Under the pieces are notes generated by a model. The model was not told the origin of the DNA. It saw only the letters and a program-made list of their open reading frames with translations, and made no database searches. The position numbers were made by a program, and so were the translations under genes. Shown one piece after another: positions 41,769-53,302 of a DNA stretch of 64,000 bases. Each line of letters starts with the position of its first letter. The first letter of the stretch is position 1. This stretch comes from Jezberella montanilacus (GTDB lineage: Bacteria > Pseudomonadota > Gammaproteobacteria > Burkholderiales > Burkholderiaceae_B), in NCBI RefSeq assembly GCF_003003055.1, contig NZ_PVTV01000017.1:1-64000 (forward strand), given 5' to 3'.

Positions 41769-43166
41769 TCAATGTTGCGTCAGCAGTTGCGCCAACTGGC
41801 TGGCACTGGTCAACTCCTCCATGCCCAGCACGGCATCGCGTAATTGCGCAACCTGAGACGCAGGCAGGGCATGCGAGGCAAGTTTCTCAAACTTAGCAAT
41901 CACGTCGGCATCGCTTGAAAAATTCCGTTCACTGCCGCGCGCGTATTCTTTTGTGCATGTGAGCGTTTCACCGCTCTTGAGTACAACTTCAACCCGAACC
42001 ATATGGCGAAACTTGGCGCCGCGGCTGGTAATGTCGGCATCATGATAGACCTCGACTTTTTCTGCCAGTGCCATACGGGCTGGATCGGACACGATGCTGT
42101 CACTGAATTGCTCAACAAAACAATCACCTTCCAGCAAATAGGTCGCAACACAGAAGGGCAGATTAAGCTGAGCAGAAGTCAGACCCTGAGGTTGATATTT
42201 CCAGCCCACATGATCCATGGTCACTTGTGAGCCGTGCACTTTGATGCGATCAATATCATAGGGACTGAAAGGTTGCTGGGCTTGCAGATCCCGAATCGCA
42301 TCCAGCGTTGTATGGTTGCTGCCGACGCAGGAATAGAATTTGAGTGCGATAGCCATGGTCTGCCAGACCTCACCAAAGCCCGCTGTCAGTTCGCTCAGAT
42401 CAAAGCGATCGGTAGAGCGTGAGAAGGTCGTGCAAAAGCCGCCATACTCAGACTCCAGCACGTTGACGATGCCGGTCAGACCACCTTGGGCAAACAGTGC
42501 ACCATACAGACCGCTCTGCGAGGCACGACCCGCATGCATACGTTTAACCATGGCACCGTATTGCGCGGCCATCAGGCCCGCAGCCTGTGTGCCGGCAATG
42601 CCCAGCGCATGAACGGTCTGTTCAACATCCAGTCCCAGCCCGCGTGCAGCGCCTGCGGCAGCCGAGAAGACGCCGAGTGTTGCGCCCGAATGCCAACCCT
42701 GACCGATATGCTCAGGTCCCATACAAAGGCCTACACGTGGTCCGATTTCGTAACCTGCAACTGCGGCAGTCAGAAAATCTCGCCCACTCATATTTTGATG
42801 CGTTTCTGCCAGAGACATCAGTGCAGGCAAGACCACGGCACCAACGTGCAACACGCCCGCACGATGGACATCGTCGAGTTCAAAACCCTGAACTTCCGTG
42901 CCATTGACCAGCGCAGCGTGCGGCGCAGATAAGCGAAACTTGGTGCCCCAGATGGCGCAATCGCGTGTCTGATCAACGCGCGTCAGGGTGTCTTGCAAAA
43001 TCCTGCACCATTGAAGATGCGAGCCATACAGCGCACAGCCTAGCGAATCGAGAATCAGTAACTTGATGCGCGCACGGACTTCAGCGGGTATGGCTTCGTA
43101 TCGCAGGCCAGAAACAAATTTAGCAATACCTAGTGTGTATGGATTGTCTTGTGACGCTTCGCTCAT
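41769..43166 (-). CDS. MmgE/PrpD family protein
   Basis: This 465-residue member of the 2-methylcitrate dehydratase-like family has the usual opening (AKFVSGLRYEAIPAEVRARIKLLILDSLGCALYG) and the central FELDDVHRAGVLHVGAVV, AGYEIGPRVG and KRMHAGRASQSG segments. Family enzymes dehydrate or isomerise tricarboxylates; many Burkholderiales paralogues are of unknown specificity. It lies ten bases after the Bug receptor gene, so it probably processes the imported acid. Confidence 0.9.
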   Translation of the reverse strand: MSEASQDNPYTLGIAKFVSGLRYEAIPAEVRARIKLLILDSLGCALYGSHLQWCRILQDTLTRVDQTRDCAIWGTKFRLSAPHAALVNGTEVQGFELDDVHRAGVLHVGAVVLPALMSLAETHQNMSGRDFLTAAVAGYEIGPRVGLCMGPEHIGQGWHSGATLGVFSAAAGAARGLGLDVEQTVHALGIAGTQAAGLMAAQYGAMVKRMHAGRASQSGLYGALFAQGGLTGIVNVLESEYGGFCTTFSRSTDRFDLSELTAGFGEVWQTMAIALKFYSCVGSNHTTLDAIRDLQAQQPFSPYDIDRIKVHGSQVTMDHVGWKYQPQGLTSAQLNLPFCVATYLLEGDCFVEQFSDSIVSDPARMALAEKVEVYHDADITSRGAKFRHMVRVEVVLKSGETLTCTKEYARGSERNFSSDADVIAKFEKLASHALPASQVAQLRDAVLGMEELTSASQLAQLLTQH

Positions 43167-43176
43167 GTTGACTCCT

Positions 43177-44139
43177 TTAGTCCATCTGGATTCGACCGTC
43201 TCGAATCACAGTGTGCATGCGTTGATATTCGGATTGAATATGTGCGGCAAACTCAGCTGATGAGCCGCCAATGGCCTCTGCGCCTTCGCTGACAAGCTGG
43301 GCGCGAACGGATTCTTGCGTGAGCACGCGGGTGCTGGCTGCCTGAATCTTGCTGAGAATGTCTTGAGGTGTTCCGGCCGGGGCAAGCAAGCCATACCAGG
43401 AGCCAGCCTGATAGTCGGGAAGTCCAGCCTCGGCAAGGGTGGGGACCTCAGGCAGCAAGGGCGCACGATGTTTGCCTGTCACGGCCAGCGCGCGCAGCTT
43501 GCCCGCCTGGATTTGTGGGATGATGGCAACAATGCTGCTGAACATCAGATCCACACGTCCGACCAGCAGGTCATTGAGCGCCGGTGCGAGCCCCTTGTAG
43601 GGGACGTGCACCAGATCGACTCCGGACTGCGTTGTGAACATGACGGCTGCAATATGTGCTGAGCTGCCATTGCCATTGGAGGCGAAGTTGATTTTGCCGG
43701 GGTCTTTTTTAGCTAGCGCAATGAGTGAGCGGACATCGGTTGCTGCAAATGCCGGATAAACCACCAGCACGGAAGGCGCCGAGGCAATCAGGATAATCGG
43801 TTCAAAATCCTTGATCGGATCATAGGGAAGCTTTGAGAAAAGGTTAGGGTTGACCGACAGACTGCCGACACCGCCCAGAAATAGGGTGTAGCCATCGGCC
43901 GCACTGCGCGCGGCAGTCTCGGCCCCCACCGCACCGCCTGCGCCAGGCCTATTTTCTACAATGACGGATTGCTTGAGTTCGACACCCAGCTGCTGTGCAA
44001 CGACACGGGCGACTGCGTCATTGCCACCCCCCGTGGCAAAAGGGACGATCAGACGAATTGGTTTGTTCGGGTAATCTTGCGCCTCGCAATTCAGGCCAAG
44101 CAGACAGAGAATGAGCAGAAATAGCCGTTGCAAAATCAT
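43177..44139 (-). CDS. Bug-type periplasmic solute receptor
   Basis: A short signal peptide (MILQRLFLLILCLLGLNCEA) precedes the Bug/TctC fold: QDYPNKPIRLIVPFATGGGND, IVENRPGAGGAVGAE and HVPYKGLAPALNDLLVG. It is the first gene of the leftward metabolic group and probably captures the carboxylate or amide used by the MmgE/PrpD, asparaginase-like and SAF-oxidoreductase enzymes. No TctAB permease is in the window. Confidence 0.9.
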   Translation of the reverse strand: MILQRLFLLILCLLGLNCEAQDYPNKPIRLIVPFATGGGNDAVARVVAQQLGVELKQSVIVENRPGAGGAVGAETAARSAADGYTLFLGGVGSLSVNPNLFSKLPYDPIKDFEPIILIASAPSVLVVYPAFAATDVRSLIALAKKDPGKINFASNGNGSSAHIAAVMFTTQSGVDLVHVPYKGLAPALNDLLVGRVDLMFSSIVAIIPQIQAGKLRALAVTGKHRAPLLPEVPTLAEAGLPDYQAGSWYGLLAPAGTPQDILSKIQAASTRVLTQESVRAQLVSEGAEAIGGSSAEFAAHIQSEYQRMHTVIRDGRIQMD

Positions 44140-44268
44140 TATGCTTGATGAAAACAGAGTGAAACCGAGTGTTCAATGAAGTCGGCTATGATACTTCGCC
44201 TGTCATTTTTGTCTAGGATAACTCGCTTTAACAGTTAAACGCACTGTGCGGCGCCTTTGGGATTTTCT

Positions 44269-45048
44269 ATGAGTCAAATTTGTTATTGGTTGCTTCGTCA
44301 ACAGAATCAACTGTTAGTTTCAATCGATGACAATGGGGTGGCGATGTTTCCCCGCGCTCGAGCAGACGAGTTCGGCGGTTTGGTAGATCCCATTCTGGTT
44401 GGGCATTACCAGGGTGATCCGTGCTATGCCAGCGAATTTACTGATTTGCCAGCACATATCGCGGGTCAGTTAACGCCAGTGCGTAGTCTGTTTAGCATGG
44501 CTGGCCCTGAAGTTTTCGCTTTAGCGGGTCGCGCCACCCAACTGATGGATTGGAAGAAAAATCATCGTTTTTGTGGTCATTGCTCTACGCCGACTCAGGT
44601 CAAATCCACCGAGTTTGCGACAGAGTGCCCCGCCTGTGGCCTAGTTTGCTACCCGCGCATTTCACCTGCCATCATGGTGCTGATACGCCGCGGCAAAAAT
44701 GAGTTGTTGCTTGGCCGTAGCCCTCACTTCAAGCCTGGCATGTTCAGTGCACTGGCTGGTTTTGTTGAGGCTGGCGAATCCTTAGAAGAATGCGCCCGCA
44801 GGGAAGTCAGAGAGGAGGTCGGTGTCGAGATAGGCGAAATGGAGTACTTTCAAAGCCAGTCTTGGCCTTTCCCCAACTCGTTGATGATTGCCTTCTTTGC
44901 AGAGTACGTTAGCGGAGAAATCACGCCGGACCCCGCAGAAATCGAGGATGCGGCTTGGTTTAGTATCGATGATTTGCCTACCTTGCCGGATCGCGTCAGT
45001 ATCGCCCGGCGCTTGATTGACGAAGCGATTGCTCGCAGCAGGGTTTAA
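44269..45048 (+). CDS. nudC: NAD(+) diphosphatase / deNADding enzyme NudC
   Basis: The zinc-binding cysteines C102-x2-C105 and C120-x2-C123 precede a complete Nudix box beginning G164 (GFVEAGESLEECARREVREE) and the NudC-specific QSQSWPFPNSLM. The last motif is usually SQPWPFP, so one Pro is Ser here. The enzyme cleaves NAD(H) and removes NAD caps from RNA. ATG 44,269 gives 259 residues, the normal length. Confidence 0.92.
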   Translation: MSQICYWLLRQQNQLLVSIDDNGVAMFPRARADEFGGLVDPILVGHYQGDPCYASEFTDLPAHIAGQLTPVRSLFSMAGPEVFALAGRATQLMDWKKNHRFCGHCSTPTQVKSTEFATECPACGLVCYPRISPAIMVLIRRGKNELLLGRSPHFKPGMFSALAGFVEAGESLEECARREVREEVGVEIGEMEYFQSQSWPFPNSLMIAFFAEYVSGEITPDPAEIEDAAWFSIDDLPTLPDRVSIARRLIDEAIARSRV

Positions 45049-45078
45049 GCTCAAACCAAGTATTGATTAAAACGTGTA

Positions 45079-45105
45079 TTGAAATCGCGATGATCATCCT
45101 TATCT
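45079..45105 (+). promoter_or_regulatory. Candidate heat-shock (sigma-32) promoter of clpB
   Basis: TTGAAA (45,079-45,084) and CCTTATCT (45,098-45,105) are 13 bases apart, matching the sigma-32 pattern CTTGAA then CCCCATNT only in part. The place, about 50 bases before clpB, is right for a heat-shock promoter. Confidence 0.4.
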
Positions 45106-45155
45106 AAGGATTATCCGATTCAGGCGCTTTGCCTGCCCAATAAAGGGATATCACT

Positions 45156-47744
45156 ATGCGTTTTGACAAACTGACAACCAAGTTTCAACAAGCACTGGCT
45201 GATGCGCAGACCTTGGCGGCGCATAATGATCATCAATACATTGAGCCCGTTCATGTGCTGATGGCGCTTATTCAAGATGCTGACAGCGGCGCTGGCAGCC
45301 TCCTTTCGAGGTCTGGCGTGGCTGTTGCTCGCCTTATCCCTGCACTTGAGTCCGCCCTCAAAAGTCTGCCGCAGGTTAAAGGCGGTGACAAAACGATTCA
45401 AATCGGGCGCGACCTTCAAAATCTCTTTACTCAAGTAGAAAAAGAAGCCACCAAACGCGGCGATACCTATATCCCGAGTGAGTTGTTTTTGCTCGCACTG
45501 GCCGATGACAAAGGCGCTGCAGGACGTGTATTGAAAGAGAACGGTTTACAACGCAAGGCGCTTGAGGCGGCCATTGATGCAGTGCGCGGGGGGGAAGCGG
45601 TTACGGATCAAGAAGGCGAGTCTAAACGCCAAGCACTCGAAAAATACACGATGGATCTGACCGAACGAGCCCGTGAAGGCAAGCTTGACCCCGTGATTGG
45701 TCGCGACGATGAGATTCGTCGCACGATCCAGATTTTGCAACGCCGTACCAAAAATAATCCAGTTCTCATTGGCGAGCCTGGCGTGGGTAAGACCGCCATA
45801 GTCGAAGGTTTAGCTCAACGCATCGTCAACGATGAAGTCCCTGAGTCCTTGCGTGGCAAGAGAGTCTTGTCGCTGGATATGGCAAGCCTGCTTGCTGGCG
45901 CTAAGTTTAGGGGTGAGTTCGAAGAACGCCTTAAATCGGTACTGAAAGAGCTCGCTCTCGAAGAAGGCAGAGTGATTGTATTCATCGATGAGTTGCACAC
46001 CATGGTGGGTGCAGGTAAGGCCGAAGGCGCGATGGACGCCGGCAATATGCTCAAACCTGCGCTGGCACGCGGGGAACTGCATTGTATTGGTGCGACAACC
46101 CTTGATGAGTATCGAAAGTACGTCGAGAAAGACGCGGCACTTGAGCGTCGTTTTCAGAAAGTGATGGTCAACGAACCCAATGTTGAGTCCACCATCGCTA
46201 TTTTGCGTGGGCTTCAGGAACGCTATGAATTGCATCATGGCGTTCAGATTACTGATCCTGCTATTGTTGCCGCAGCTGAGTTGTCTAATCGCTACATTAC
46301 GGATCGCTTTCTACCGGATAAAGCAATCGACCTGATTGATGAGGCGGCCGCCCGAATCCGCATGGAGATTGACTCAAAGCCAGAAGTCATGGACAAGCTT
46401 GATCGCCGTATTATTCAGCTGAAAATTGAACGCGAAGCGGTCAAAAAAGAGACAGATGATGCCTCGAAGCGTCGCTTGCAGATCATCGAAGAAGAGCTCG
46501 AAAAGCTACAACGCGAATACAACGATTTTGAAGTCATCTGGAAGCGGGAAAAAGCAGCGGTCCAGGGCACACAGTCCATTAAAGAAGAAATCGAGCGCGC
46601 ACGCGCAGACATGGCCGAACTTCAACGCAAAGGGCAATTCGATAAATTGGCCGAAATCCAGTATGGCAAATTGCCAGAGCTTGAGGCGCGTTTGAAAGCA
46701 GCCGAGGTCTCGCATGACGCAGCTGATGAGAAGCCACGGTTATTGCGAACACAAGTTGGGGCTGAAGAAATCGCAGAGGTCGTCTCTCGGGCGACTGGTA
46801 TTCCTGTTTCAAAAATGATGATGGGCGAGCGCGACAAATTACTGAAAATGGAAGATCGTCTGCACAGCCGCGTTGTCGGGCAGGATGAAGCGGTCGGGCT
46901 TGTCGCCGACGCGATCAGAAGGTCTCGAGCCGGCCTTTCAGATCCATCCCGGCCCTACGGTTCGTTTCTATTCCTTGGCCCGACCGGTGTGGGGAAGACC
47001 GAACTGACCAAAGCGTTGGCGGATTTCCTTTTCGATTCAGATGAGCACATGATTCGCATCGATATGAGCGAATTCATGGAGAAACACTCTGTCGCTCGTT
47101 TGATTGGCGCGCCGCCTGGTTACGTCGGTTACGAAGAAGGTGGATACCTGACCGAAGCGGTTCGTCGTAAGCCCTACAGCGTGGTGCTTTTGGATGAGGT
47201 TGAAAAAGCGCATCCTGATGTTTTTAACGTTTTGTTGCAGGTTTTGGATGATGGTCGACTGACCGATGGGCAAGGCCGCACCGTTGATTTCCGCAATACC
47301 GTGATCGTGATGACCTCCAATTTGGGGTCGCAACAGATACAGCACATGAGCGGTCAGCCCTATGAGGCAGTAAAGGAAGTCGTCTGGGAAGAAATCAAAC
47401 AGCATTTCAGGCCTGAATTTCTCAACCGGATTGACGAGGTTGTTGTCTTTCATGCGCTGGATAAAGCACATATCGAGAAGATCGCGGGTATTCAGGTTGA
47501 GCGCCTGGCCAAGCGGATGGCCGCTCAGGATATGGTGTTAGAGGTCAGTGATGCCGCCTTGGCTGAGCTAGCTCGGGGAGGATTTGATCCTGTCTTCGGT
47601 GCAAGACCCTTGAAGCGCGCCATTCAGCAAATGCTTGAGAATCCGATCGCTAAACTCATTTTGCAGGGTAACTTTGGGCCGAATGATGTGGTGCCAGTCG
47701 ACTATCGGGACGGAAAATTCGTTTTCTCCAGAACCTTGCAGTAG
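45156..47744 (+). CDS. clpB: ATP-dependent disaggregase ClpB
   Basis: The 862-residue chaperone has the N domain ([20 protein letters not shown]), a first AAA+ module with Walker A from about residue 206 (GEPGVGKT), the long coiled-coil M domain (about 400-530), and a second AAA+ module with Walker A from about 608 (GPTGVGKT). With DnaK it dissolves protein aggregates. The presence of the M domain and absence of a ClpP-binding loop separate it from ClpA. Confidence 0.97.
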   Translation: MRFDKLTTKFQQALADAQTLAAHNDHQYIEPVHVLMALIQDADSGAGSLLSRSGVAVARLIPALESALKSLPQVKGGDKTIQIGRDLQNLFTQVEKEATKRGDTYIPSELFLLALADDKGAAGRVLKENGLQRKALEAAIDAVRGGEAVTDQEGESKRQALEKYTMDLTERAREGKLDPVIGRDDEIRRTIQILQRRTKNNPVLIGEPGVGKTAIVEGLAQRIVNDEVPESLRGKRVLSLDMASLLAGAKFRGEFEERLKSVLKELALEEGRVIVFIDELHTMVGAGKAEGAMDAGNMLKPALARGELHCIGATTLDEYRKYVEKDAALERRFQKVMVNEPNVESTIAILRGLQERYELHHGVQITDPAIVAAAELSNRYITDRFLPDKAIDLIDEAAARIRMEIDSKPEVMDKLDRRIIQLKIEREAVKKETDDASKRRLQIIEEELEKLQREYNDFEVIWKREKAAVQGTQSIKEEIERARADMAELQRKGQFDKLAEIQYGKLPELEARLKAAEVSHDAADEKPRLLRTQVGAEEIAEVVSRATGIPVSKMMMGERDKLLKMEDRLHSRVVGQDEAVGLVADAIRRSRAGLSDPSRPYGSFLFLGPTGVGKTELTKALADFLFDSDEHMIRIDMSEFMEKHSVARLIGAPPGYVGYEEGGYLTEAVRRKPYSVVLLDEVEKAHPDVFNVLLQVLDDGRLTDGQGRTVDFRNTVIVMTSNLGSQQIQHMSGQPYEAVKEVVWEEIKQHFRPEFLNRIDEVVVFHALDKAHIEKIAGIQVERLAKRMAAQDMVLEVSDAALAELARGGFDPVFGARPLKRAIQQMLENPIAKLILQGNFGPNDVVPVDYRDGKFVFSRTLQ

Positions 47745-47842
47745 TTATTTGGTGTCATCGCGCGGCATAAACACCACTACAATAGTGAGGTTTATTTAAC
47801 CATGCAAAATAATTTGTAGCCAAGCGCTGCGAAGTACCCGCG

Positions 47843-48847
47843 ATGACAACTGAAGAGACTCAGCCCAACCCATCAGTGCGCAGTCTTGACACATCGATTG
47901 TCACCTGTGTTGTGCCCGCTTATAACGAGCACGATAACCTGAGTTTATTGCTTCCAACCCTGCAGGCGATGTTAACTGCCGCTTGTCCAAACTGGGAAAT
48001 CATCGTTGTTGATGATGGCAGTAAAGACAAAACAGCTGATTTAATGCTCGTTTGGTCTAAAAACCCTGGTTTTCGTTACGTTCAACTCTCGCGTAACTTC
48101 GGCAAAGAGCCAGCCATTACTGCAGGGCTTGAGGCTGCCCGTGGTGATCTGGTTCTCATTCTCGACGCGGATTTGCAGCACCCACCAGAACTGATCCCCT
48201 CCATGTTGCAAAGGTGGGTAGCTGGGCGCGATATGGTTTACGCCGTCAGAGAGCACAGAGATGACGAAAGCTGGGGCAAGCGACACGGATCTAAATGGTT
48301 TTATCGCCTGCTTTCTATTTCAGGCGATGTAGATGTGCCCTCGGATGCTGGCGACTTTCGCCTGATGGACAGGAAGGTCGTCGACGCGCTGCTCAGACTT
48401 CCTGAGCGTAACCGGTTCATGAAAGGCCTGTACGCGTGGGTTGGTTTTGATTCAGAAGCGATTCCCTACACGCCGGCGTCAAGACAGCACGGCGAGTCAC
48501 GATTCAATGCGTTTAAATTATTCAGTCTGGCACTTGCTGGTTTAACGGCTTTTACCACCTGGCCTTTGCGCGTTTTGAGCTTGGTCGGATTTTTTGTATC
48601 GATCTGTTCCTTCTCTTACGGGATATATATTATTTTTGAGGATTGGTTTTTTGGGAATCCGGTCAGTGGATGGCCTACGATCGTCACCATTCTGTGTTTC
48701 TTTAGTGGTTTGAACATGTTGGCGTTGGGAATTGTCGGCGAATATATCGCGGGGATTTTCAAAGAAGTCAAAGGACGACCCCTGTACTTAGTCAAACGCG
48801 ATCAAGGCGATATTTACCGTCGTGATCCTTCAAGTGACGCAAGTTGA
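47843..48847 (+). CDS. Membrane-bound glycosyltransferase family 2 (GtrB/ArnC-like)
   Basis: A GT-A domain with DDGSKDKT (57-64) and the metal-binding DAD at 108-110 is followed by two C-terminal transmembrane helices (about 248-272 and 285-311). This layout fits enzymes that load a sugar onto polyprenyl phosphate, such as dolichyl-phosphate-mannose or undecaprenyl-phosphate-sugar synthases. It overlaps the deacetylase gene by four bases, and the two probably modify an envelope lipid-linked sugar. Confidence 0.88.
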   Translation: MTTEETQPNPSVRSLDTSIVTCVVPAYNEHDNLSLLLPTLQAMLTAACPNWEIIVVDDGSKDKTADLMLVWSKNPGFRYVQLSRNFGKEPAITAGLEAARGDLVLILDADLQHPPELIPSMLQRWVAGRDMVYAVREHRDDESWGKRHGSKWFYRLLSISGDVDVPSDAGDFRLMDRKVVDALLRLPERNRFMKGLYAWVGFDSEAIPYTPASRQHGESRFNAFKLFSLALAGLTAFTTWPLRVLSLVGFFVSICSFSYGIYIIFEDWFFGNPVSGWPTIVTILCFFSGLNMLALGIVGEYIAGIFKEVKGRPLYLVKRDQGDIYRRDPSSDAS

Positions 48848-49671
48848 CTGTGACCACGTCTATTGGTATCTGTGCTGATGATTTTGGTCTTGAAACCGGT
48901 ATCAACGAGGGCATCTTAGCGCTTGTTGCTCAGGGTCGGCTCAGTGCTGTCAGTTGTCTGGCGCAAGGCCAATATTTTTCTCGAGACTCAGCGGCCCTGG
49001 CCTCCATGGATGTGGATATTGGCTTGCACCTGAATTTTACCGAAGCCCTTACCGGTTCAGATCTTTCTCTGCCTGTACCCCGACTGATTTTGCAAGCGTA
49101 TTCACATGCTTTATCAACTGCCCGCATTCGTGCGCAAATCGATCAACAGCTTGATCGATTTGATGCGCTTGTTGGTCGCAGCCCTGATTTTGTAGACGGG
49201 CACGAACACGTTCACCAATTACCCGTGATCAGAGACGCGCTGTTGACCGCACTGAAACACCGTTACCCAAAGCAAGCGATCTGGCTCAGAAGTACGAGGC
49301 CAGCTCGACTTAGCCACGCCTTGCCCCGTGCTCAGCGAGTTAAAGCACATCTTATTGCGGCCCTCGGAGCAAAAGCGTTGCGTTCACAGGCTCAACAATT
49401 TGGATTTCAGATGAATACCGATTTTGTTGGCGTTTACGACTTTTCAAGGCCTCACCCGCTTTATCTAAAGATGCTTAATGACTGGTTGAGTCAGGCATCA
49501 ACCGGAACATTGTTGATGTCACACCCCGCCACAGGCGTCGACGTAGCGGACAGATACGGTGTGGATCGTGTCGCAGAATACCAAGTGTTGAGCAGCGATG
49601 GCTTTGCCACGTTGCTCGGGCAGCTTGATCTAAAGATCACTCGTTTATCGAGTTTGAATCTTGCTGCTTAG
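48844..49671 (+). CDS. YdjC/ChbG/HpnK-type carbohydrate deacetylase
   Basis: The family motifs are [16 protein letters not shown] with D12-D13, GLHLNFTE with H62, and [11 protein letters not shown] with H120, H122 and H124. These metal-dependent enzymes remove acetyl groups from amino sugars. The start is a TTG at 48,844 overlapping the stop of the glycosyltransferase; GTG 48,850 is an alternative. The pairing suggests a deacetylation step acting on a lipid-linked aminosugar. The 3' end overlaps convergent queH by 35 bases. Confidence 0.85.
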   Translation: MTVTTSIGICADDFGLETGINEGILALVAQGRLSAVSCLAQGQYFSRDSAALASMDVDIGLHLNFTEALTGSDLSLPVPRLILQAYSHALSTARIRAQIDQQLDRFDALVGRSPDFVDGHEHVHQLPVIRDALLTALKHRYPKQAIWLRSTRPARLSHALPRAQRVKAHLIAALGAKALRSQAQQFGFQMNTDFVGVYDFSRPHPLYLKMLNDWLSQASTGTLLMSHPATGVDVADRYGVDRVAEYQVLSSDGFATLLGQLDLKITRLSSLNLAA

Positions 49672-50347
49672 CGCGCTCAAGTTCCGTGACACCAATCTCG
49701 TCCCGACCGTAAAACTTAACACCTAACTCAATCCGGTCACGGCCTTGCGATCGTCGGTGACGGTTGGTATCACGTAGCGAATAGACGCAGCCACAATATT
49801 CTTGTTGATAGAACTGTTCGCGTTTGCTGATTTCAATCATTCTCTGCGAGCCGCCGTGCTTGCGCCAGTTGTAAGTCCAGTAGAGAAGATCTTCGTAACG
49901 ACCGGCTGCGCGTTCGCCGCAGCCATTAATTTGATTCATGTCTTTCCAGCGCGAAATCCCTAGCGAGCTTGATATCGTGTCAAACCCGTGCTCATGGGCA
50001 TACAAGGCGGTACGCTCAAAACGCATATCAAAGCACTTCGTGCAACGCTCACCCCTTTCGGGCTCGTTTTCAAATCCCTTGATCCGGTCGAACCAATTGT
50101 CGACGTCATAATCGGCGTCAATCATTTCAATGCCATGTTGTTCGGCAAAACGAATATTTTCGTTTTTACGTATCTCGTATTCTTTTACTGGATGAATGTT
50201 AGGGTTGTAGAAAAAAATCGAATAGTTGATGCCAGCTTCGAGCATGGCTTCCATGACCTCACCGGAGCAAGGCGCGCAGCATGAGTGCAGCAACACCTTG
50301 TTGCGGCCTTCGGGCAGGGACATCGTTGGGCGTAAGGGTTTATCCAT
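49637..50347 (-). CDS. queH: Epoxyqueuosine reductase QueH
   Basis: This 236-residue DUF208 protein has C23-C24-x2-C27 (HSCCAPC), C102-x2-C105 (RCTKC), C143 and C185-x-C187 (YCGC), the cysteines that bind metals and a 4Fe-4S cluster. It reduces epoxyqueuosine to queuosine in tRNA. It is the non-homologous replacement for QueG. The convergent overlap with the deacetylase gene affects only its last residues. Confidence 0.92.
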   Translation of the reverse strand: MDKPLRPTMSLPEGRNKVLLHSCCAPCSGEVMEAMLEAGINYSIFFYNPNIHPVKEYEIRKNENIRFAEQHGIEMIDADYDVDNWFDRIKGFENEPERGERCTKCFDMRFERTALYAHEHGFDTISSSLGISRWKDMNQINGCGERAAGRYEDLLYWTYNWRKHGGSQRMIEISKREQFYQQEYCGCVYSLRDTNRHRRSQGRDRIELGVKFYGRDEIGVTELERAKQQDSNSINE

Positions 50348-50371
50348 AATTTGTATTTTAATTTGAGATCC

Positions 50372-53167
50372 TCACTTTGTCTCAAAGACACTTTGCCATA
50401 ACGCTTGAATCGATTTGCGTTCGAAAGCGAGCTCAGTTTGCGGGACGCGCGCCTTGTCTGCGCCTTGCAAACGCAACACATGTTGTCGATGTCGCAATGA
50501 GCGATAACTGTTTGCGCCGATTGTGGCGAGTTTTGTGTCAATCAACCCGTAATCACCCGCCAGATTAAGTAAGCCAATATTCCCAAGATTTTCAAGCAGC
50601 GCTGGATACTGAGAGGCGTATAAAAGCACTAAGTACTGTGTGACAAACTCTAAATCAACCATGCCGCCTGAGTCATGTTTGATGTCAAACTGGTCGCTAC
50701 GATTGGGATGCCCCGCGGTAATCTTGTCTCGCATCGCCAGAATCTCTCGCCTAAGATCAGCCGGATCACGTCGCCTCATCAGTATTTTTCGACGAACATC
50801 CTCAAACTTAGCGCCCACCTCAAGATCTCCCGCGCAGAAACGTGCCCGAGTGATAGCTTGATGCTCCCAGACCCAGGCATGTTCTTGCTCGTAGTTCTCA
50901 AAAGCTTGAACCGATACTGCCAGCAGCCCAGCCTCTCCATCGGGCCTCAGTCTCAAGTCGACTTCGTACATCCGACCCGACGAAGTCAGCGTCGATATCC
51001 AGGAGGTTAGGCGCCGGCTGAGTTTCGCGTATTGTTCTTGTGCGTGCTCTCGTTGATCGTCATAGAGATAAACCAGATCGAGGTCGGATGAGTAGCCGAA
51101 CTCCTTTCCACCCAGTTTGCCGTAAGCAATGACCGCCAAGCGGGGCTGGATTGGCGTGTCATTTACTCCCGGGTTTACCACGAGGGGCCACGCTCGCGTG
51201 ATCGATTCTTGCAACAATAGGTCAGCTAAAGAAGAGAGTTGATCCGATAAGTGCTCAACCGAAAAAAGACCTTCGAGATCTTGGGCAAGTAGCTGAAAGC
51301 TGATCTGATGTTGTAGGTCGCGCATCAAATTCATTTGTTGCTCGACGTCTGGTTGCCCATCGATCAACTTACACGAATCCAGGTCTTTTTTTAAAGTTCC
51401 TCGAGTTTTTTCAAAATCGATTGGCTCCATCATGCTTTGCCAAGAGATCAAGCTATCAAGCACCACTGGGTGTCTTAAGAGATACTGCGCCGCCCACGGA
51501 CTGGCTGCCATCATTCGAGCCATCCTGTTCAGTGCACCTGGATATTCAGCGAGTAACGCCAAGTATGAACTTCTTTGTGCCACGGTTTCCAGAAAATCCA
51601 GCATCTTGTAGATGGTGGCGAGTGGTTGACTGGTTTGTGCACACGCCGCTAAGGTGCTCATTAAAATTGAGTCCACTCTTTGCTGGTTCTGTGCAGATAA
51701 GGCTCGAATGCGGTGACCTTCTAAAAAAATACTAAGACGAGCTGAGAGCTCATCACGTTGTTCAGAAAATCGAGTGATTGCAGCGCTCAGTTGTTGCGAA
51801 AACTGACGATGTGACTCTTTCTTTTGGCTATTGTCGTCGGACACGCCAGCGGGCAGGGTGGGTTCGTTGCTTTCACCAAGTCCCGCCAGACGAAAGGCTT
51901 GTTTGAACAACGTAGCAACGAAGTGTCGATGCCTATCGAGGGTGGCCCAGAATTCCTGACTCGACATGCCCATTGCTCGTGCGAGCGCCTCACGCAAATC
52001 AGGATCTTGGGGTAACAAGTGAGTTTGCGCGTCCTCGCGATATTGCAATACATGCTCGGTTTTACGTAAAAACCGATAGGCAAGTTCCAGCTGCAGCGCA
52101 ATATCGGGGGCGAGCAGCCCCGTCGATACCTGTTGAGCAATCGCGGCTAACAAGTTGCGCTCTTGCAAAACTGGCATACGACCGCCGCGGATCAGTTGTG
52201 TCAGTTGCACAACAAACTCGATTTCCCGGATTCCTCCATCCCCGAGTTTGATATTTGATGTGATGTCTACTCCGTGTCGCCCCGTGGCTCGGCGCTCCCA
52301 ATCCTGTCTGATCTGCTCTCGCAGCGAGCGAAGGGCGGCTAACGCATCGAAATCAAAGTACTTTCGATAGACAAATGGCAGGCGCATGCTTTCAAGGTTT
52401 TTGACAGTTTCAAGAGAATTGCTATTTTTAAATGCCTTTGCAGGGATGACATCAGCCTTTAACCAAGCGTAGCGCTCCCACTCACGACCCTGCGTAAACA
52501 AGTACTGTTCGAAGGCATTAAGGCTCCAAGCTAACGGGCCCGAGTCTCCATCTGGCCTTAGTCGTAAATCTGTTCTGAAAACTTGCCCATCGCCGTCAAA
52601 TTCAGAAATGATGGGCAACATCATTCGTATCAGTTTGACGTAAAACTCATGATTACTTATTTTTCTGGGGCCAGCGGTTTCACCCTCTTCGCCGTACAAC
52701 ATAATGAGATCAATATCTGAAGAGACATTTAATTCGCCTCCTCCGAGTTTGCCCATCCCGATAAGGATCAGTTCTTGAGGCAAGTTTGACGTTGGGTCAA
52801 TAGGCTCACCCCAACGGTTAGCGAGCTCAGTCGCAGCTGTTTGATAGGATTGTTGGACGGCCAGTTGAGCCAGACGGGTCATGGCGCCGGTCACTTCTTC
52901 TAATGACGCAAGTCCGGCAAGATCACGAACCATAGCAAGAAAAAACACGCGTTGACGCAGCTGTCGAAGCACTTTTCGGCATTGCTCAAGACTGAGGACT
53001 CCGTCAGAGACTGGCTGACCCGATAATTCGATGAACCACGAATCAATAACGTGATGGTTCAACTGTGTTTGTGCATGCATATCGAGCCAGCGCACAAAGT
53101 CAGGATTGCCCAGCGCTAAACGGCGCAGTGTGCCTGACCAAGACATCGCATTGTCTACAATCGCCAT
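50372..53167 (-). CDS. glnE: Glutamine synthetase adenylyltransferase/deadenylase
   Basis: The 931-residue protein has two nucleotidyltransferase modules. The N-terminal adenylyl-removing domain carries [20 protein letters not shown] and the C-terminal adenylylating domain [20 protein letters not shown]. It switches glutamine synthetase activity in response to PII and glutamine. Length is normal for the family. It lies divergent from yhdP. Confidence 0.95.
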   Translation of the reverse strand: MAIVDNAMSWSGTLRRLALGNPDFVRWLDMHAQTQLNHHVIDSWFIELSGQPVSDGVLSLEQCRKVLRQLRQRVFFLAMVRDLAGLASLEEVTGAMTRLAQLAVQQSYQTAATELANRWGEPIDPTSNLPQELILIGMGKLGGGELNVSSDIDLIMLYGEEGETAGPRKISNHEFYVKLIRMMLPIISEFDGDGQVFRTDLRLRPDGDSGPLAWSLNAFEQYLFTQGREWERYAWLKADVIPAKAFKNSNSLETVKNLESMRLPFVYRKYFDFDALAALRSLREQIRQDWERRATGRHGVDITSNIKLGDGGIREIEFVVQLTQLIRGGRMPVLQERNLLAAIAQQVSTGLLAPDIALQLELAYRFLRKTEHVLQYREDAQTHLLPQDPDLREALARAMGMSSQEFWATLDRHRHFVATLFKQAFRLAGLGESNEPTLPAGVSDDNSQKKESHRQFSQQLSAAITRFSEQRDELSARLSIFLEGHRIRALSAQNQQRVDSILMSTLAACAQTSQPLATIYKMLDFLETVAQRSSYLALLAEYPGALNRMARMMAASPWAAQYLLRHPVVLDSLISWQSMMEPIDFEKTRGTLKKDLDSCKLIDGQPDVEQQMNLMRDLQHQISFQLLAQDLEGLFSVEHLSDQLSSLADLLLQESITRAWPLVVNPGVNDTPIQPRLAVIAYGKLGGKEFGYSSDLDLVYLYDDQREHAQEQYAKLSRRLTSWISTLTSSGRMYEVDLRLRPDGEAGLLAVSVQAFENYEQEHAWVWEHQAITRARFCAGDLEVGAKFEDVRRKILMRRRDPADLRREILAMRDKITAGHPNRSDQFDIKHDSGGMVDLEFVTQYLVLLYASQYPALLENLGNIGLLNLAGDYGLIDTKLATIGANSYRSLRHRQHVLRLQGADKARVPQTELAFERKSIQALWQSVFETK

Positions 53168-53302
53168 GATCTCGCTTGTTTCATGAACCTAGGTGGCTGA
53201 ATGCACACACAAGTTGGGTTATAAGTGAGTGTAGACATAAATTGCCTTGCCCAATGCGCGAGTTCAAGGCCCATTGAGTATTTACGATGAAAAGACACGA
53301 TT

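Noticed and set aside
41641-41856. 71-codon frame before the asparaginase-like gene
   Set aside because: It overlaps the end of the MmgE/PrpD gene antisense and shows no coding features.
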